Assembly (NCBI GenBank): GCA_947476695.1
Contig: CANJRD010000002.1
Location: 124,001-188,000 of the forward strand
DNA: 64,000 bases
From: Rhodospirillaceae bacterium
GTDB taxonomy: Bacteria > Pseudomonadota > Alphaproteobacteria > Rhodospirillales > Rhodospirillaceae
Reading direction: 5' to 3'
Each line of letters opens with the position of its first letter. Within the stretch, counting starts at the first letter, position 1. This document shows positions 48,880-57,575 of the stretch, piece by piece. The notes under the pieces were generated by a model. The model did not search any database. It had not been told where the DNA came from and saw only the letters and a list, made by a program, of their open reading frames with translations. The position numbers and the translations under genes were made by a program.

Positions 48880-50901
48880 TCAAGCCTCCGCCATCTCGGC
48901 ACTGTCCGGCGTTTTCACCGGCAGGCGGATGCGAATGGTGGTACCGCGCCCCAGGCCGGGGCTCAAGGCTTCGATGCTGCCGCCGTGCGCCTCGACGATG
49001 CCTTTGCAGATGGCGAGCCCCAACCCCGTGCCCGGCACGGTACGGTCGCGCTGTTTGGTGCGATAGAACTTGTCGAACACGGCGCCCAGGTCTTCCACCG
49101 AAATGCCGCGGCCCTGATCGGTCACGTCGATCATGATCTCGTCGCCGACCTGGCTCGCGTCGATACGAATGGTGGTCTGGGGCGGCGCGTACTTCGCGGC
49201 ATTGTCGAGCACGTTGACCAGCACCGTTTCCATCAGCACGAAATCGATGTGCACGAAGGGCAGGTGTTCGGCCACTTCGATCGCCGTTCGATGGTTCTGC
49301 ATGCGGCGCAGTGCGGCGTCCAGCGACGTGGCGATCAGGTCGCCGACGTCCACCCACCCCAGGCGCGGCACCAGCGCGCCGGCTTCCAGCCGCGTCATCT
49401 GCATGAGGTTCTTCACGAAACGTCCGAGCCGTTCGGCTTCTTCCAGGATCGTCGTCAGAAGCTCGCGCGTGACTTCGGGCGCGTAGGTGCCGCCGTAGGA
49501 CAACAAGCTCGAGGCCGAGCCGAGGATGGAGGCAAGCGGCGTCCCGAAGTCATGGCTTATCGATGACAGAAGCGCCGAGCGCAATCCCTCGGTCTGCGAC
49601 AACACGCGCGCGTCTTCGACTTCCTGCTTGCGCAAGGCGCGCTCGACCGCGATTGCCGCGAGGCGGCACATCGAGGCGACGATGCGCCGGAAGCCCGGGG
49701 TTTCCATCACGCGCGCGGAAATGTCCTGCAGCACAAGCACGGCGACCATGCCATCGATGGTCTCAAGCGGCACCACATGCGCATCGAGATCGCTGCGCTC
49801 GGCCGTCGAACGACCTGACGGCGCGCTGTGACTGAACGTCCAGCGGGCGGCCTCCAGTTCGTCCTGCGTGAGATGCGCGTCCGGTGGATAGGCGACCTGC
49901 AGCGCGGCGGCGCGACTGCGGGCGGTGGGCGCATTCACCATCTCGGCCGGCGATTGGAACGGCGCCATCAACACCGAGCGCGAGGAAAACACCTCGTCGC
50001 ATTGGCGCACGATGGCGCTGAAGGTTTCGGTTGTATCCGCGGCGATGGCGATTTCGCGCGTCAGCTGGAACAGCGCGCGCGCCTCGCGGGCCTGACGTTG
50101 CGCGCTCAAGGCCGCGCGTCGCAGGCCGCCGGCAAGGCTTGAGGTGATCGCGCCAATCACGAGGAACAGCACGAACAGCAGCGCATCGGCCGAACCCAAC
50201 GGCAGGCCGGCCGAGGGGCCTTGCGCGAAGATAACCGCGTTGAGGACGACGCTCAGCGCGGCGGCGAACATGGCCGCCCCGAACCCGTAGACCGAGGCGC
50301 TGTAGACGACGGCCGTCAGGAAGACGATCGCGAGGCTCGTCTCGGGCAGATTGGGTGCGAGCCACGATACGAACGTGCCGGCAACAGCGACGGCCGCGGT
50401 CGTGTAGGCATAGGCGTGATACCAGGGCCGGCCGCTGTCGAGCCGCCAATGAAGGCCGAGGTGCGTGGTCTGATCGCGGGTCGGAAGGTCTTCTTCCAGC
50501 TCGTGCAGCATGGGCACGCCCGCCGCGTTGGCGGCGCGTGCGATCCGTGCGGCCTCGCGAGGCGGCAAGCCCGCCTGCCAGGGCAGTTGCCGCATGGGGC
50601 CAAAGACTACGCTGACCGGTCGGCGTTGCGCGTTGCGCGCGAATAGCTCGGCGACTTCGGCCGGCGTTCGCCACGTCGAAGAGGCGACCTCCCAGCGGCC
50701 GACGAAGCGCGCGACCTCACGGTCCTCGCCGTGCATCCAGCGTCGCATGCGGCCGCGGTTCTCGATGGCGACGGCCAGCCGCAGCCCCTGTTCACGCGCG
50801 AGCCACTGGGCATCGTGCAGGAACTGGGCGAGCTCCGGATGCGGGCTGACGACCGCAAGGAGGAAGGGCTCTGATGGAGAGGGAGTGTCGGGCGCAGGCA
50901 T
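48880..50901 (-). CDS. KdpD-like histidine kinase lacking the N-terminal KdpD domain
   Basis: A 673-residue kinase. It opens with a USP-like domain (about 12-105: FLLAVVSPHPELAQFLHDAQWLA, VSVVFGPMRQ), four clustered helices of the DUF4118 type (about 165-260), a GAF-like domain (about 285-430), HisKA with SSISHDFGTPLASILG and HATPase_c with VLDNAAKYAPP, VTDQGRGIS and GTGLGLAICKG. Full KdpD proteins are near 900 residues and begin with a Walker-containing sensor domain; that part is absent here, so ATP or second-messenger input through it is lost. It is co-transcribed with the KdpE-like regulator. Confidence 0.83.
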   Translation of the reverse strand: MPAPDTPSPSEPFLLAVVSPHPELAQFLHDAQWLAREQGLRLAVAIENRGRMRRWMHGEDREVARFVGRWEVASSTWRTPAEVAELFARNAQRRPVSVVFGPMRQLPWQAGLPPREAARIARAANAAGVPMLHELEEDLPTRDQTTHLGLHWRLDSGRPWYHAYAYTTAAVAVAGTFVSWLAPNLPETSLAIVFLTAVVYSASVYGFGAAMFAAALSVVLNAVIFAQGPSAGLPLGSADALLFVLFLVIGAITSSLAGGLRRAALSAQRQAREARALFQLTREIAIAADTTETFSAIVRQCDEVFSSRSVLMAPFQSPAEMVNAPTARSRAAALQVAYPPDAHLTQDELEAARWTFSHSAPSGRSTAERSDLDAHVVPLETIDGMVAVLVLQDISARVMETPGFRRIVASMCRLAAIAVERALRKQEVEDARVLSQTEGLRSALLSSISHDFGTPLASILGSASSLLSYGGTYAPEVTRELLTTILEEAERLGRFVKNLMQMTRLEAGALVPRLGWVDVGDLIATSLDAALRRMQNHRTAIEVAEHLPFVHIDFVLMETVLVNVLDNAAKYAPPQTTIRIDASQVGDEIMIDVTDQGRGISVEDLGAVFDKFYRTKQRDRTVPGTGLGLAICKGIVEAHGGSIEALSPGLGRGTTIRIRLPVKTPDSAEMAEA

Positions 50902-50944
50902 GGCCCGGTATCATATGGCCTGCGGCGGCGGCGCGCGAGGCTGG

Positions 50945-51748
50945 TTAGATACGTGCCGTACCGCGCAGGGCGCCAGCGGCGAGACTGGCCACGAAGAATG
51001 CAACCGCCGCGGCCACGACCGATGGACCGGCGGGCGTGTCCCACCTCAGGGAGGCCGCGAGGCCCGCGATCACGGCGGCGACGCCGACCAGCATGGCGCC
51101 CACGGCCATCGTCTCCGGACTGCGCGCGAAATTGCGGGCGGTCGCCGCGGGGATGATCAGCAGCGCGGTGATCAACAGCACGCCGATCAGCTTCATCGCC
51201 AAGGCGATGGTCAAAGCGATCAGCAGGATGAAGATGAACCGCGTCCTGGACGACGCCACGCCCTCGGCGACGGCAGTATCCTCGTGCACGGTCAGGGCGA
51301 TCAACGGTCGCCAGATTGTCGCAAGTGCGGCGAGGATGACCACGCCGCCGCCCGCGATCCAGGCCAGGTCCGTCGTCGACACGGCGAGGATATCGCCGAA
51401 CAGATACCCCATCAGATCCACACGGACGCCGGTGAGGAAACTGATGGCGATCAAACCGACGGCCAGGCTTCCGTGCGCGAGGATGCCCAGCAGGGCGTCG
51501 CTGCCGACGCGCTCCTGGCGTTGCAGCAGGAACAGGACGAGCCCGGTCGAGACGCCGGTCGCTATCACGCCGAGGGTGACGTCGACGCCGAGCAGCAAGC
51601 CCAGCGCCACGCCCATCAACGCCCCGTGCGACAGCGTATCGCCGAAATAGGCCATCCGCCGCCATAGGATCACGCAGCCGAGGGGGCCGGCGACCAGCGA
51701 CACGGCGCAGCCTGCGAGCAACGCATGGATCAGGAACGGCTCAAGCAT
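50945..51748 (-). CDS. znuB: Zinc ABC transporter permease ZnuB
   Basis: A 267-residue inner-membrane permease with about eight helices. Family marks are AGPLGCVILWRRMAYFGDTLSHGALMG, GSDALLGILAHGSLA and ALLIIPAATARNFAR. The start at 51748 lies inside the end of znuC, an 8-base overlap, so the genes are coupled. With ZnuA and ZnuC it imports Zn(II). It ends the minus-strand zur-znuC-znuB operon. Confidence 0.92.
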   Translation of the reverse strand: MLEPFLIHALLAGCAVSLVAGPLGCVILWRRMAYFGDTLSHGALMGVALGLLLGVDVTLGVIATGVSTGLVLFLLQRQERVGSDALLGILAHGSLAVGLIAISFLTGVRVDLMGYLFGDILAVSTTDLAWIAGGGVVILAALATIWRPLIALTVHEDTAVAEGVASSRTRFIFILLIALTIALAMKLIGVLLITALLIIPAATARNFARSPETMAVGAMLVGVAAVIAGLAASLRWDTPAGPSVVAAAVAFFVASLAAGALRGTARI

Positions 51749-52520
51749 GGTGATGACCGTCGTCGTGCTGGGCGTGGTCGTGATGATGGTGGTGTTCGCC
51801 CGGCCGGTGCACATGATCGTGCGCGTGCGGATAGATCGCGAGCATCTCGACCGCGGCCGGCCCGAACAGGCGCTGGAACTCGGGATCGCGGCTGACGTCC
51901 GCCGGGCGGCCGGAACAGCACACGTGACCGTTCAGGCAGTACACGCGCGTGGTCTGCGCCATCACGACGTTCAGGTCGTGCGAGACCAGCAGCACGCCGC
52001 ATCCGGTCGTGTCGCGCAAGCGCACGATGAGCTTGTAGAGCTCGACCGCGCCGGCCATGTCGACGTTCTGCGTCGGTTCGTCGAGGACGAGAAGTTCCGG
52101 GCGGCGCAGCAGTGCGCGCGCCAGCATCACGCGCTGAAGCTCGCCGCCGGAAAGGTTGTGGACGCTGTCATCGAAGAAGTCGGCCATGCCGACCTGATCA
52201 AGCACATCGCGAAGGGTGCTGTCCGACGCGCGCTGGGTGAGCGTGAGAAATCGCTTCACCGACAGCGGCAGGCTGCGGTCGATGTTCAGGCGTTGCGGCT
52301 GATAGCCGATCCGCAAATCCGGCTTCGGCGTGACGGTGCCGCGATCCGGCCGGAGCAAACCCAAAGCCACCTTTGCCAGCGTCGATTTGCCGGCGCCGTT
52401 CTGACCGATCAGCGTGACAATCTCGCCGGCGCCGACGGTCAGGTCGATGTTCTCCAGGATGTTGCGGCCGTCGCGGGTCATGGTGACACCGGCCAGCGTG
52501 AGCAGCGGGATATTATGCAT
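51741..52520 (-). CDS. znuC: Zinc ABC transporter ATPase ZnuC with a His-rich tail
   Basis: A 259-residue ATPase with Walker A GQNGAGKST, signature LSGGELQRV and Walker B LLVLDEPTQNVD. The last 29 residues carry about 14 histidines (AHDHVHRPGEHHHHH, then DHAQHDDGHHH), a plausible cytoplasmic zinc buffer or sensor. The start at 52520 overlaps the end of zur. The identity is secured by zur, znuB and znuA around it. Confidence 0.92.
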   Translation of the reverse strand: MHNIPLLTLAGVTMTRDGRNILENIDLTVGAGEIVTLIGQNGAGKSTLAKVALGLLRPDRGTVTPKPDLRIGYQPQRLNIDRSLPLSVKRFLTLTQRASDSTLRDVLDQVGMADFFDDSVHNLSGGELQRVMLARALLRRPELLVLDEPTQNVDMAGAVELYKLIVRLRDTTGCGVLLVSHDLNVVMAQTTRVYCLNGHVCCSGRPADVSRDPEFQRLFGPAAVEMLAIYPHAHDHVHRPGEHHHHHDHAQHDDGHHHA

Positions 52521-53004
52521 GAGCGCCGCTCCGGCAATGCGGGCAAACACCGCTGATTTCGATCGTGCGCTGCTCGATGGCGAAGCCGGGCGCGGCGGCC
52601 TTGAGCGCGCGGGTCACCGGCGCGCTGTCGATCTCGGCCACCGTACCGCAGCGGCGACAGATCAATAATTGGCTGTCATGTTCGGTTTCCGGATGCGGGC
52701 AACCGATGAAGGCATTCTGACTGCTGATCCGGTGGATGAAGCCATTTTCCAACAGGAAGTCGAGCGCCCGATACACCGCCATCGGTGCATGGTCCGCGCC
52801 CTTGGCGTTGAGCTTCGCAAGGATGTCGTAAGCTCCGACGGGAGAATGGCTTTGCCATACGGCCTTGAGCACGGCGCGACGAATGGCAGTGAACCGCAGC
52901 TTGCGTGACGCGCAGAGCGTTTCAGCGCGCGCGATGGCGGACGCGCTGCAACCCCGATGATCGTGGTCGGGCGATGGGAAGGCCGAGCGCGGACGGCGCG
53001 ACAT
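52513..53004 (-). CDS. zur: Fur-family zinc uptake regulator Zur
   Basis: A 163-residue Fur-family repressor. The winged helix (LRFTAIRRAVLKAVWQSHSPVGAYDIL, MAVYRALDFLLENGFIHRI) is followed by a dimer domain with metal ligands CPHPETEHDSQLLICRRC and the second structural pair CPHC near the C terminus. With zinc bound it should repress the znu genes. It is first in the zur-znuC-znuB operon, and the intergenic palindrome before it is a likely operator. Confidence 0.9.
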   Translation of the reverse strand: MSRRPRSAFPSPDHDHRGCSASAIARAETLCASRKLRFTAIRRAVLKAVWQSHSPVGAYDILAKLNAKGADHAPMAVYRALDFLLENGFIHRISSQNAFIGCPHPETEHDSQLLICRRCGTVAEIDSAPVTRALKAAAPGFAIEQRTIEISGVCPHCRSGAHA

Positions 53005-53037
53005 GGCAAAACCTTAAGCTGGCTGCGGTGGTTGGCG

Positions 53038-53049
53038 ACGTTATAACGT
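53038..53049. promoter_or_regulatory. Candidate Zur operator between zur and znuA
   Basis: ACGTTATAACGT is a perfect 12-bp palindrome with the TTATAA core usual for alphaproteobacterial Zur boxes. It is centred between the divergent zur (34 bases away) and znuA (28 bases away) starts, allowing control of both. Confidence 0.65.
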
Positions 53050-53077
53050 AACATTATTGGAATTTGGAGACTAAGGC

Positions 53078-53977
53078 ATGCGGACGTTGGTTTTAACAAT
53101 CGCGCTCTTGACACTCGGCTCTCGCGCCGAGGCCGCCGTGCCGCGCGTGGCCGTTTCGATCCTGCCGCTTCATTCCTTGGCGGCGGCCGTGATGAAGGGG
53201 GTTGGCGAGCCTGAACTGATCCTTCCGCCCGGCGTTTCGGCCCACACCTACAGCATGAAACCGTCGGATGCCTCCAAGGTGGCCAATGCCGACATCCTGT
53301 TCTGGATGGGGCCCTCGATGGAAACTTTCCTGCTCAAAGCGGCGGCGAATCTTCCGGCCAAAGCGAAAAACGTCGAGTTGATGTCCATCCCTTCGTTGAT
53401 CCTGCGTCCGGCGCGCGAGCCGCTGCAGGATGAGCCCGACGCGCGACGTCCCGCGCTTGGTGAAAATGATCTGCATGCGTGGCTCGATCCCGACAACGCG
53501 CTGGCGTTGGCTGTTGCCATGGCCGAAACGCTGGCGAAGGCGGATCCGGACAACACTGCGAAATACGGCGCGAACTTGGAGGTCTTGGCACAGGAGCTGG
53601 ACGCGCTGGACGGTGAAATCCGCAAGACCCTCGCGCCGGTGCGTGAGCGGGGCTTCATCGCGTTCCACGATGCTTATCTTTATTTCGAGGGTCGCTATGG
53701 CCTCTCGATCATCGGCATCGTTGAACCCGCGCCGGATCGTCAGCCTGGCGCGACACGCGTGAAGATTTTGAAGGAAGCGCTGCAGAGCGGTCGCGCGCGC
53801 TGCTTGTTCACCGAACCGCAGTTCGAGCCCAAATTGGCGCGCATGCTGGTCGACGGTACGAAAGCCCGGACGGCCGAGCTCGATCCCGAAGGCACCAAGC
53901 TGAACGCCGGGCCGGATGCCTACGCCGCGCTGATGCGTGGGATGGCAAAGAGCATCGTGGACTGTTTGTCGCGTTAG
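53078..53977 (+). CDS. znuA: Zinc-binding periplasmic protein ZnuA
   Basis: A 299-residue cluster A-I binding protein with a signal peptide (RTLVLTIALLTLGSRAEA). Zinc ligands are visible as the histidine of SAHTYSMKPSD, NDLHAWLDPDN and AFHDAYLYFE. The His-rich loop often found before the second ligand is replaced by REPLQDEPDARRP, which has none; the His-rich segment of this system is in ZnuC instead. GGAGACTAAGG precedes the ATG. Its stop shares TTAG with the stop of the convergent gene. Confidence 0.93.
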   Translation: MRTLVLTIALLTLGSRAEAAVPRVAVSILPLHSLAAAVMKGVGEPELILPPGVSAHTYSMKPSDASKVANADILFWMGPSMETFLLKAAANLPAKAKNVELMSIPSLILRPAREPLQDEPDARRPALGENDLHAWLDPDNALALAVAMAETLAKADPDNTAKYGANLEVLAQELDALDGEIRKTLAPVRERGFIAFHDAYLYFEGRYGLSIIGIVEPAPDRQPGATRVKILKEALQSGRARCLFTEPQFEPKLARMLVDGTKARTAELDPEGTKLNAGPDAYAALMRGMAKSIVDCLSR

Positions 53978-54663
53978 TCGGTCGGTTGGCCGCCGCGTGT
54001 CACCGGGCGCACGTCGCTGGCGAGGTGGAAGTTGCGCCCGAACCGCGTGATCGTCAGCGCATGGTTCGGACCTTCACCGACCGCGCGTAAGCGGCGGATG
54101 AATTCTTCCCGGCTGGCGTCCTCGGGCAATGCGCACATCGCATTGAAGTCGGCGCGCGTGCGGCGTGGGCCACTCCAGCGTCCGTCGTAACTGGGCAGAG
54201 CCGTGCTGGGATCGACCAGATGCGCGGCAAAGCGCTGAACGATCCGCAGCATCTCGTTGAACGTGAGCATGTCGAGACGGCCCCGGTCGCAGTCCTCCGG
54301 GATGGGGAAGCGATTGACCGAAACGATCGGACCGGCGTCGATCTCCGCAACCATCTCGTGGAGTGTGGCGGCAAAGCTTTTGGCGCCGTCGTACAGAGCG
54401 TAGACGGACGGGAAGAGGCCCGGATATTCCGGTGGTCCCGGATGGACGTTGTAGGCGGGACCCGGCAGAGCGCTCAGGATTTCCTGCGGGACGATCACCG
54501 GCGAACCGAACGAGATGAGACGCAGGTCGGATGTGCCGCGCGCGATCGCGGCATCCAGGTCGGCGCGTGTCAGGGCGACGACAATCTCCGCCTGCGCTGC
54601 CGCCAGGCGGTAGGTCGCGGCTTCGACGCATTCGGGTTGGGTCAGGAGGACGATCCGGCTCAC
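53974..54663 (-). CDS. Formyltransferase-fold protein
   Basis: A 229-residue protein of the methionyl-tRNA/GART formyltransferase fold. YNVHPGPPEYPGLFPSVYAL carries the HPG motif, and EIDAGPIV with an Asp matches the active-site aspartate segment of the family, so 10-formyl-THF-dependent transfer or a related reaction is likely. The N-terminal SRIVLLTQPEC strand is typical; the C-terminal domain (about 140-229) is not that of Fmt. The GTG at 54663 is the best start. The substrate is unknown; sugar nucleotides and amines are possible. Confidence 0.7.
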   Translation of the reverse strand: MSRIVLLTQPECVEAATYRLAAAQAEIVVALTRADLDAAIARGTSDLRLISFGSPVIVPQEILSALPGPAYNVHPGPPEYPGLFPSVYALYDGAKSFAATLHEMVAEIDAGPIVSVNRFPIPEDCDRGRLDMLTFNEMLRIVQRFAAHLVDPSTALPSYDGRWSGPRRTRADFNAMCALPEDASREEFIRRLRAVGEGPNHALTITRFGRNFHLASDVRPVTRGGQPTD

Positions 54664-54709
54664 AGGCTTTGGCCTTGATCTTTCAGACGGTAATAGGGCG
54701 CAAAACCCC

Positions 54710-54738
54710 TTGAAACCTAAGTGCCCGATCACTATGAC
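54710..54738 (+). promoter_or_regulatory. Candidate suf operon promoter and adjacent inverted repeat
   Basis: TTGAAA and TATGAC are separated by 17 bases, a plausible sigma-70 promoter 64 bases before the regulator gene. Just downstream, GGAC at 54752 and GTCC at 54763 form an inverted repeat with a 7-base spacer, a possible site for autoregulation by the Rrf2 protein. Confidence 0.4.
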
Positions 54739-54801
54739 GAAGCAGTAAACAGGACCCAATTAGTCCCGATTGGCCGGGGTGCGCCAGCTGAGGCGAAATA
54801 T

Positions 54802-55290
54802 ATGTTTAAAGTCAATAAGTTAACGGATTACGCCACGGTCGTGCTGATTGATATCGCGCGCACCGACACGGTCCGTTCGAGCCAGCGTATCGCCGAAAGG
54901 ACCGGGATTCCGATGCCGACGGTCGCCAAGCTGATGAAAAGCCTCCACCGCGCGGGCTTGGTGGCCTCCACCCGGGGCGCGGGTGGCGGCTATAGCCTCT
55001 GCCGTCCGGCCAAGGACATCAGCGTCGCGGACGTAATCCAGGCGGTTGAAGGTCCCATCGCGCTCACGGCCTGCGCCGATACTTCGGACGAGGAATGCAA
55101 TATCCAAAAACTCTGCCCGGTGCAGGGCAAGTGGAACCGCGTGAACACCGCCGTGCGCAGTGCGCTGTCGGAAGTGACGCTGGCCGACATGGTCGATGAG
55201 GTTGCGACGTTCGGCCGAAAGACTTTTGACGCTCCTGCCGTTGTGACGCCCGCTGTCGTGACGTCCGCCGTTGTGACGGAGGTGCGCTGA
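54802..55290 (+). CDS. Rrf2-family SUF system regulator
   Basis: A 162-residue regulator of the Rrf2/IscR family, type found at the head of suf operons. The winged helix has [34 protein letters not shown] and RGAGGGYSL. The iron-sulfur cysteines are in [12 protein letters not shown] and KLCPVQGKW. The tail has a threefold VVT repeat ([18 protein letters not shown]). It likely senses Fe-S supply and represses the operon that it heads. GAGG precedes the ATG; sufB starts 1 base after its stop. Confidence 0.9.
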   Translation: MFKVNKLTDYATVVLIDIARTDTVRSSQRIAERTGIPMPTVAKLMKSLHRAGLVASTRGAGGGYSLCRPAKDISVADVIQAVEGPIALTACADTSDEECNIQKLCPVQGKWNRVNTAVRSALSEVTLADMVDEVATFGRKTFDAPAVVTPAVVTSAVVTEVR

Positions 55291-55291
55291 T

Positions 55292-56746
55292 ATGGCCGCG
55301 ACAACACAGACCACGGCGACCGTCAAAGACGTCGAGCAGTATAAGTACGGTTTCGTCACCGACATCGAGACGGAGCGCGCGCCCAAGGGGCTGAACGAAG
55401 ACATCATCCGCTTCATCTCGGCGAAGAAGGATGAACCGGCCTGGATGCTGGAGTGGCGCCTGAAGGCGTACCGGTATTGGCTGACGCTGGCCGACGAAGA
55501 ACCGACCTGGGCGAAGCTGCACTATCCGCGCATCGATTATCAGGACTCCTACTACTACGCCGCGCCGAAGCAGCAGGCGAAGTACGAGAGCCTCGATCAG
55601 GTCGATCCAAAGTTGCTCGAGACTTACAAGAAGCTCGGCATTCCGTTGCTCGAGCAGCAGATGCTCGCGGGCGTCGCCGTCGATGCCGTGTTCGACAGCG
55701 TCTCGGTGGCGACCACCTACAAGAAGAAGCTGCAGGAACTCGGCGTCATTTTCAGCCCGATCTCGGAAGCGGTGAAGACGCATCCGGATCTGGTGAAAAA
55801 GTACCTCGGCTCCGTCGTTCCTTACAGCGACAACTTCTTCGCCACGCTCAACAGCGCGGTGTTCACGGATGGTTCGTTCGTCTACATCCCGAAGGGCCTG
55901 CGCTGCCCGATGGAGTTGTCGACCTACTTCCGCATCAATGAGAAGAACACCGGCCAGTTCGAGCGCACGCTGATCATCGCCGACGAGGGCTCCTACGTCA
56001 GCTACCTCGAAGGCTGCACCGCGCCGCAGCGCGACGAGAACCAGCTGCATGCGGCGGTGGTTGAACTCATCGCGTTGGATGATGCGGAGATCAAGTATTC
56101 GACCGTGCAGAATTGGTACCCGGGCGACGAGAACGGCAAGGGCGGCATCTATAACTTCGTCACCAAGCGCGCCGCCTGCCGTGGCCGCAATTCCAAAGTG
56201 ATGTGGACACAGGTCGAGACCGGTTCCGCGATCACCTGGAAATACCCCAGCTGCATTCTGCAAGGCGATGGATCGTCGGGCGAGTTCTACTCGGTCGCGA
56301 TCACCAATAATCATCAGCAGGCCGACACCGGCACGAAGATGATTCACATCGGCAAGAACACGAAGTCGCGGATCATCTCGAAAGGCATCTCGGCGGGCAA
56401 GTCGAGCAACACCTATCGCGGCTTGGTGCGTGTGCAGGGCAAGGCTGACCGCGCGCGTAACTATACGCAGTGCGACAGCTTGCTGATCGGCGACAAATGC
56501 TCGGCGAACACCGTACCGTACATCGAAAGCCGCAGTCCGACCGCGACGACGGAGCACGAGGCGACAACCTCGAAGATCAGCGAGGATCAGCTGTTCTATT
56601 GCCTGCAGCGCGGTATGACGCAGGAAGAAGCTGTGTCGCTGATCGTCAATGGTTTTTGCAAGGAGGTCTTGCAAACTTTGCCGATGGAATTCGCCGTCGA
56701 GGCACAGAAACTCGTCGCCATCAGCCTCGAAGGAAGCGTGGGTTGA
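55292..56746 (+). CDS. sufB: Fe-S assembly scaffold protein SufB
   Basis: A 484-residue scaffold of the SufBCD complex that assembles clusters in the cytoplasm. Characteristic parts are [60 protein letters not shown] and the core [20 protein letters not shown], with C-terminal QGMTQEEA-type sequence ([17 protein letters not shown]). GGAGGT ends 9 bases before its ATG inside the regulator gene. Its stop overlaps a small frame that bridges to sufC. Confidence 0.95.
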   Translation: MAATTQTTATVKDVEQYKYGFVTDIETERAPKGLNEDIIRFISAKKDEPAWMLEWRLKAYRYWLTLADEEPTWAKLHYPRIDYQDSYYYAAPKQQAKYESLDQVDPKLLETYKKLGIPLLEQQMLAGVAVDAVFDSVSVATTYKKKLQELGVIFSPISEAVKTHPDLVKKYLGSVVPYSDNFFATLNSAVFTDGSFVYIPKGLRCPMELSTYFRINEKNTGQFERTLIIADEGSYVSYLEGCTAPQRDENQLHAAVVELIALDDAEIKYSTVQNWYPGDENGKGGIYNFVTKRAACRGRNSKVMWTQVETGSAITWKYPSCILQGDGSSGEFYSVAITNNHQQADTGTKMIHIGKNTKSRIISKGISAGKSSNTYRGLVRVQGKADRARNYTQCDSLLIGDKCSANTVPYIESRSPTATTEHEATTSKISEDQLFYCLQRGMTQEEAVSLIVNGFCKEVLQTLPMEFAVEAQKLVAISLEGSVG

Positions 56747-56829
56747 TGCGCGCGATCGACATTTTACGGATGAACATTTTCGCCTGTTATTTCCCTGTTA
56801 TTAACAGGCTGGAGCCCGCTGCAACATGA
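56746..56829 (+). CDS. 27-codon frame bridging sufB and sufC
   Basis: A short frame whose ATG overlaps the sufB stop (TGATG) and whose stop overlaps the sufC start (ATGA). AAGGAAG lies about 9 bases upstream. The peptide begins [15 protein letters not shown] and has no recognised motif. A small hairpin (CCTGTT-ATT-AACAGG, 56794-56808) lies within it, just before sufC. It may carry ribosomes through the 79-base gap; it may equally be a chance frame. Confidence 0.35.
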   Translation: MRAIDILRMNIFACYFPVINRLEPAAT

Positions 56830-57575
56830 GCCTTCTCGAGATCAAAAACCTGCACGCCAAGGTCGGCGACAAGGAAATCCTCAAGGGGATTTCACTGACC
56901 ATCAATGCCGGCGAAGTGCACGCCATCATGGGCCCGAACGGCACCGGCAAGAGCACGCTGTCGAATGTGATCGCGGGCCGTGACGGCTATGACGTCACCT
57001 CGGGCGAAGTGCTGCTCGACGGTCAGAACCTGCTCGAGATGGCCGCCGATGCGCGCGCCCGCGCGGGCGTGTTCCTGGCGTTCCAGTACCCGGTCGAGAT
57101 CCCGGGCGTCAGCACTTCGGCGTTCCTCAAGACGGCGATCAACGCAAAGCGTCGCGGCGAGGGCAAGCCCGATATCGATGCGGTGGACTTCCTGAAGCTG
57201 GTGAAAGCCAAGACCAAGGCGCTGGGCATCGCCGACGACATGATCCGCCGGCCCCTGAACGTCGGTTTCTCCGGCGGCGAGAAGAAGCGCGCCGAGGTGT
57301 TACAGATGACCCTTCTGGAGCCGCGCCTTGCGGTGCTGGACGAGACCGATTCCGGCCTCGATATCGATGCGCTCAAGGTCGTGTCCGAAGGTGTGAACAG
57401 CCTGCGCGGTCCTGACCGTGGTTTTCTGGTCATCACGCACTATCAGCGCTTGCTGAACTATATCGTGCCTGACTATGTCCACGTCATGACCGGCGGTCGG
57501 ATTGTAGCGAGCGGCGGCAAGGAACTCGCCGAGCAGCTCGAAGCTGAAGGCTATGCGAAGTATCAGGCGGCGTGA
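56826..57575 (+). CDS. sufC: Fe-S assembly ATPase SufC
   Basis: The 249-residue ABC-type ATPase of SufBCD. Walker A is GPNGTGKST, the family [11 protein letters not shown] and [15 protein letters not shown] signature, and Walker B with [16 protein letters not shown] are present. It drives the conformational change needed for cluster assembly on SufB. The start overlaps the small bridging frame by ATGA. Confidence 0.95.
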   Translation: MSLLEIKNLHAKVGDKEILKGISLTINAGEVHAIMGPNGTGKSTLSNVIAGRDGYDVTSGEVLLDGQNLLEMAADARARAGVFLAFQYPVEIPGVSTSAFLKTAINAKRRGEGKPDIDAVDFLKLVKAKTKALGIADDMIRRPLNVGFSGGEKKRAEVLQMTLLEPRLAVLDETDSGLDIDALKVVSEGVNSLRGPDRGFLVITHYQRLLNYIVPDYVHVMTGGRIVASGGKELAEQLEAEGYAKYQAA

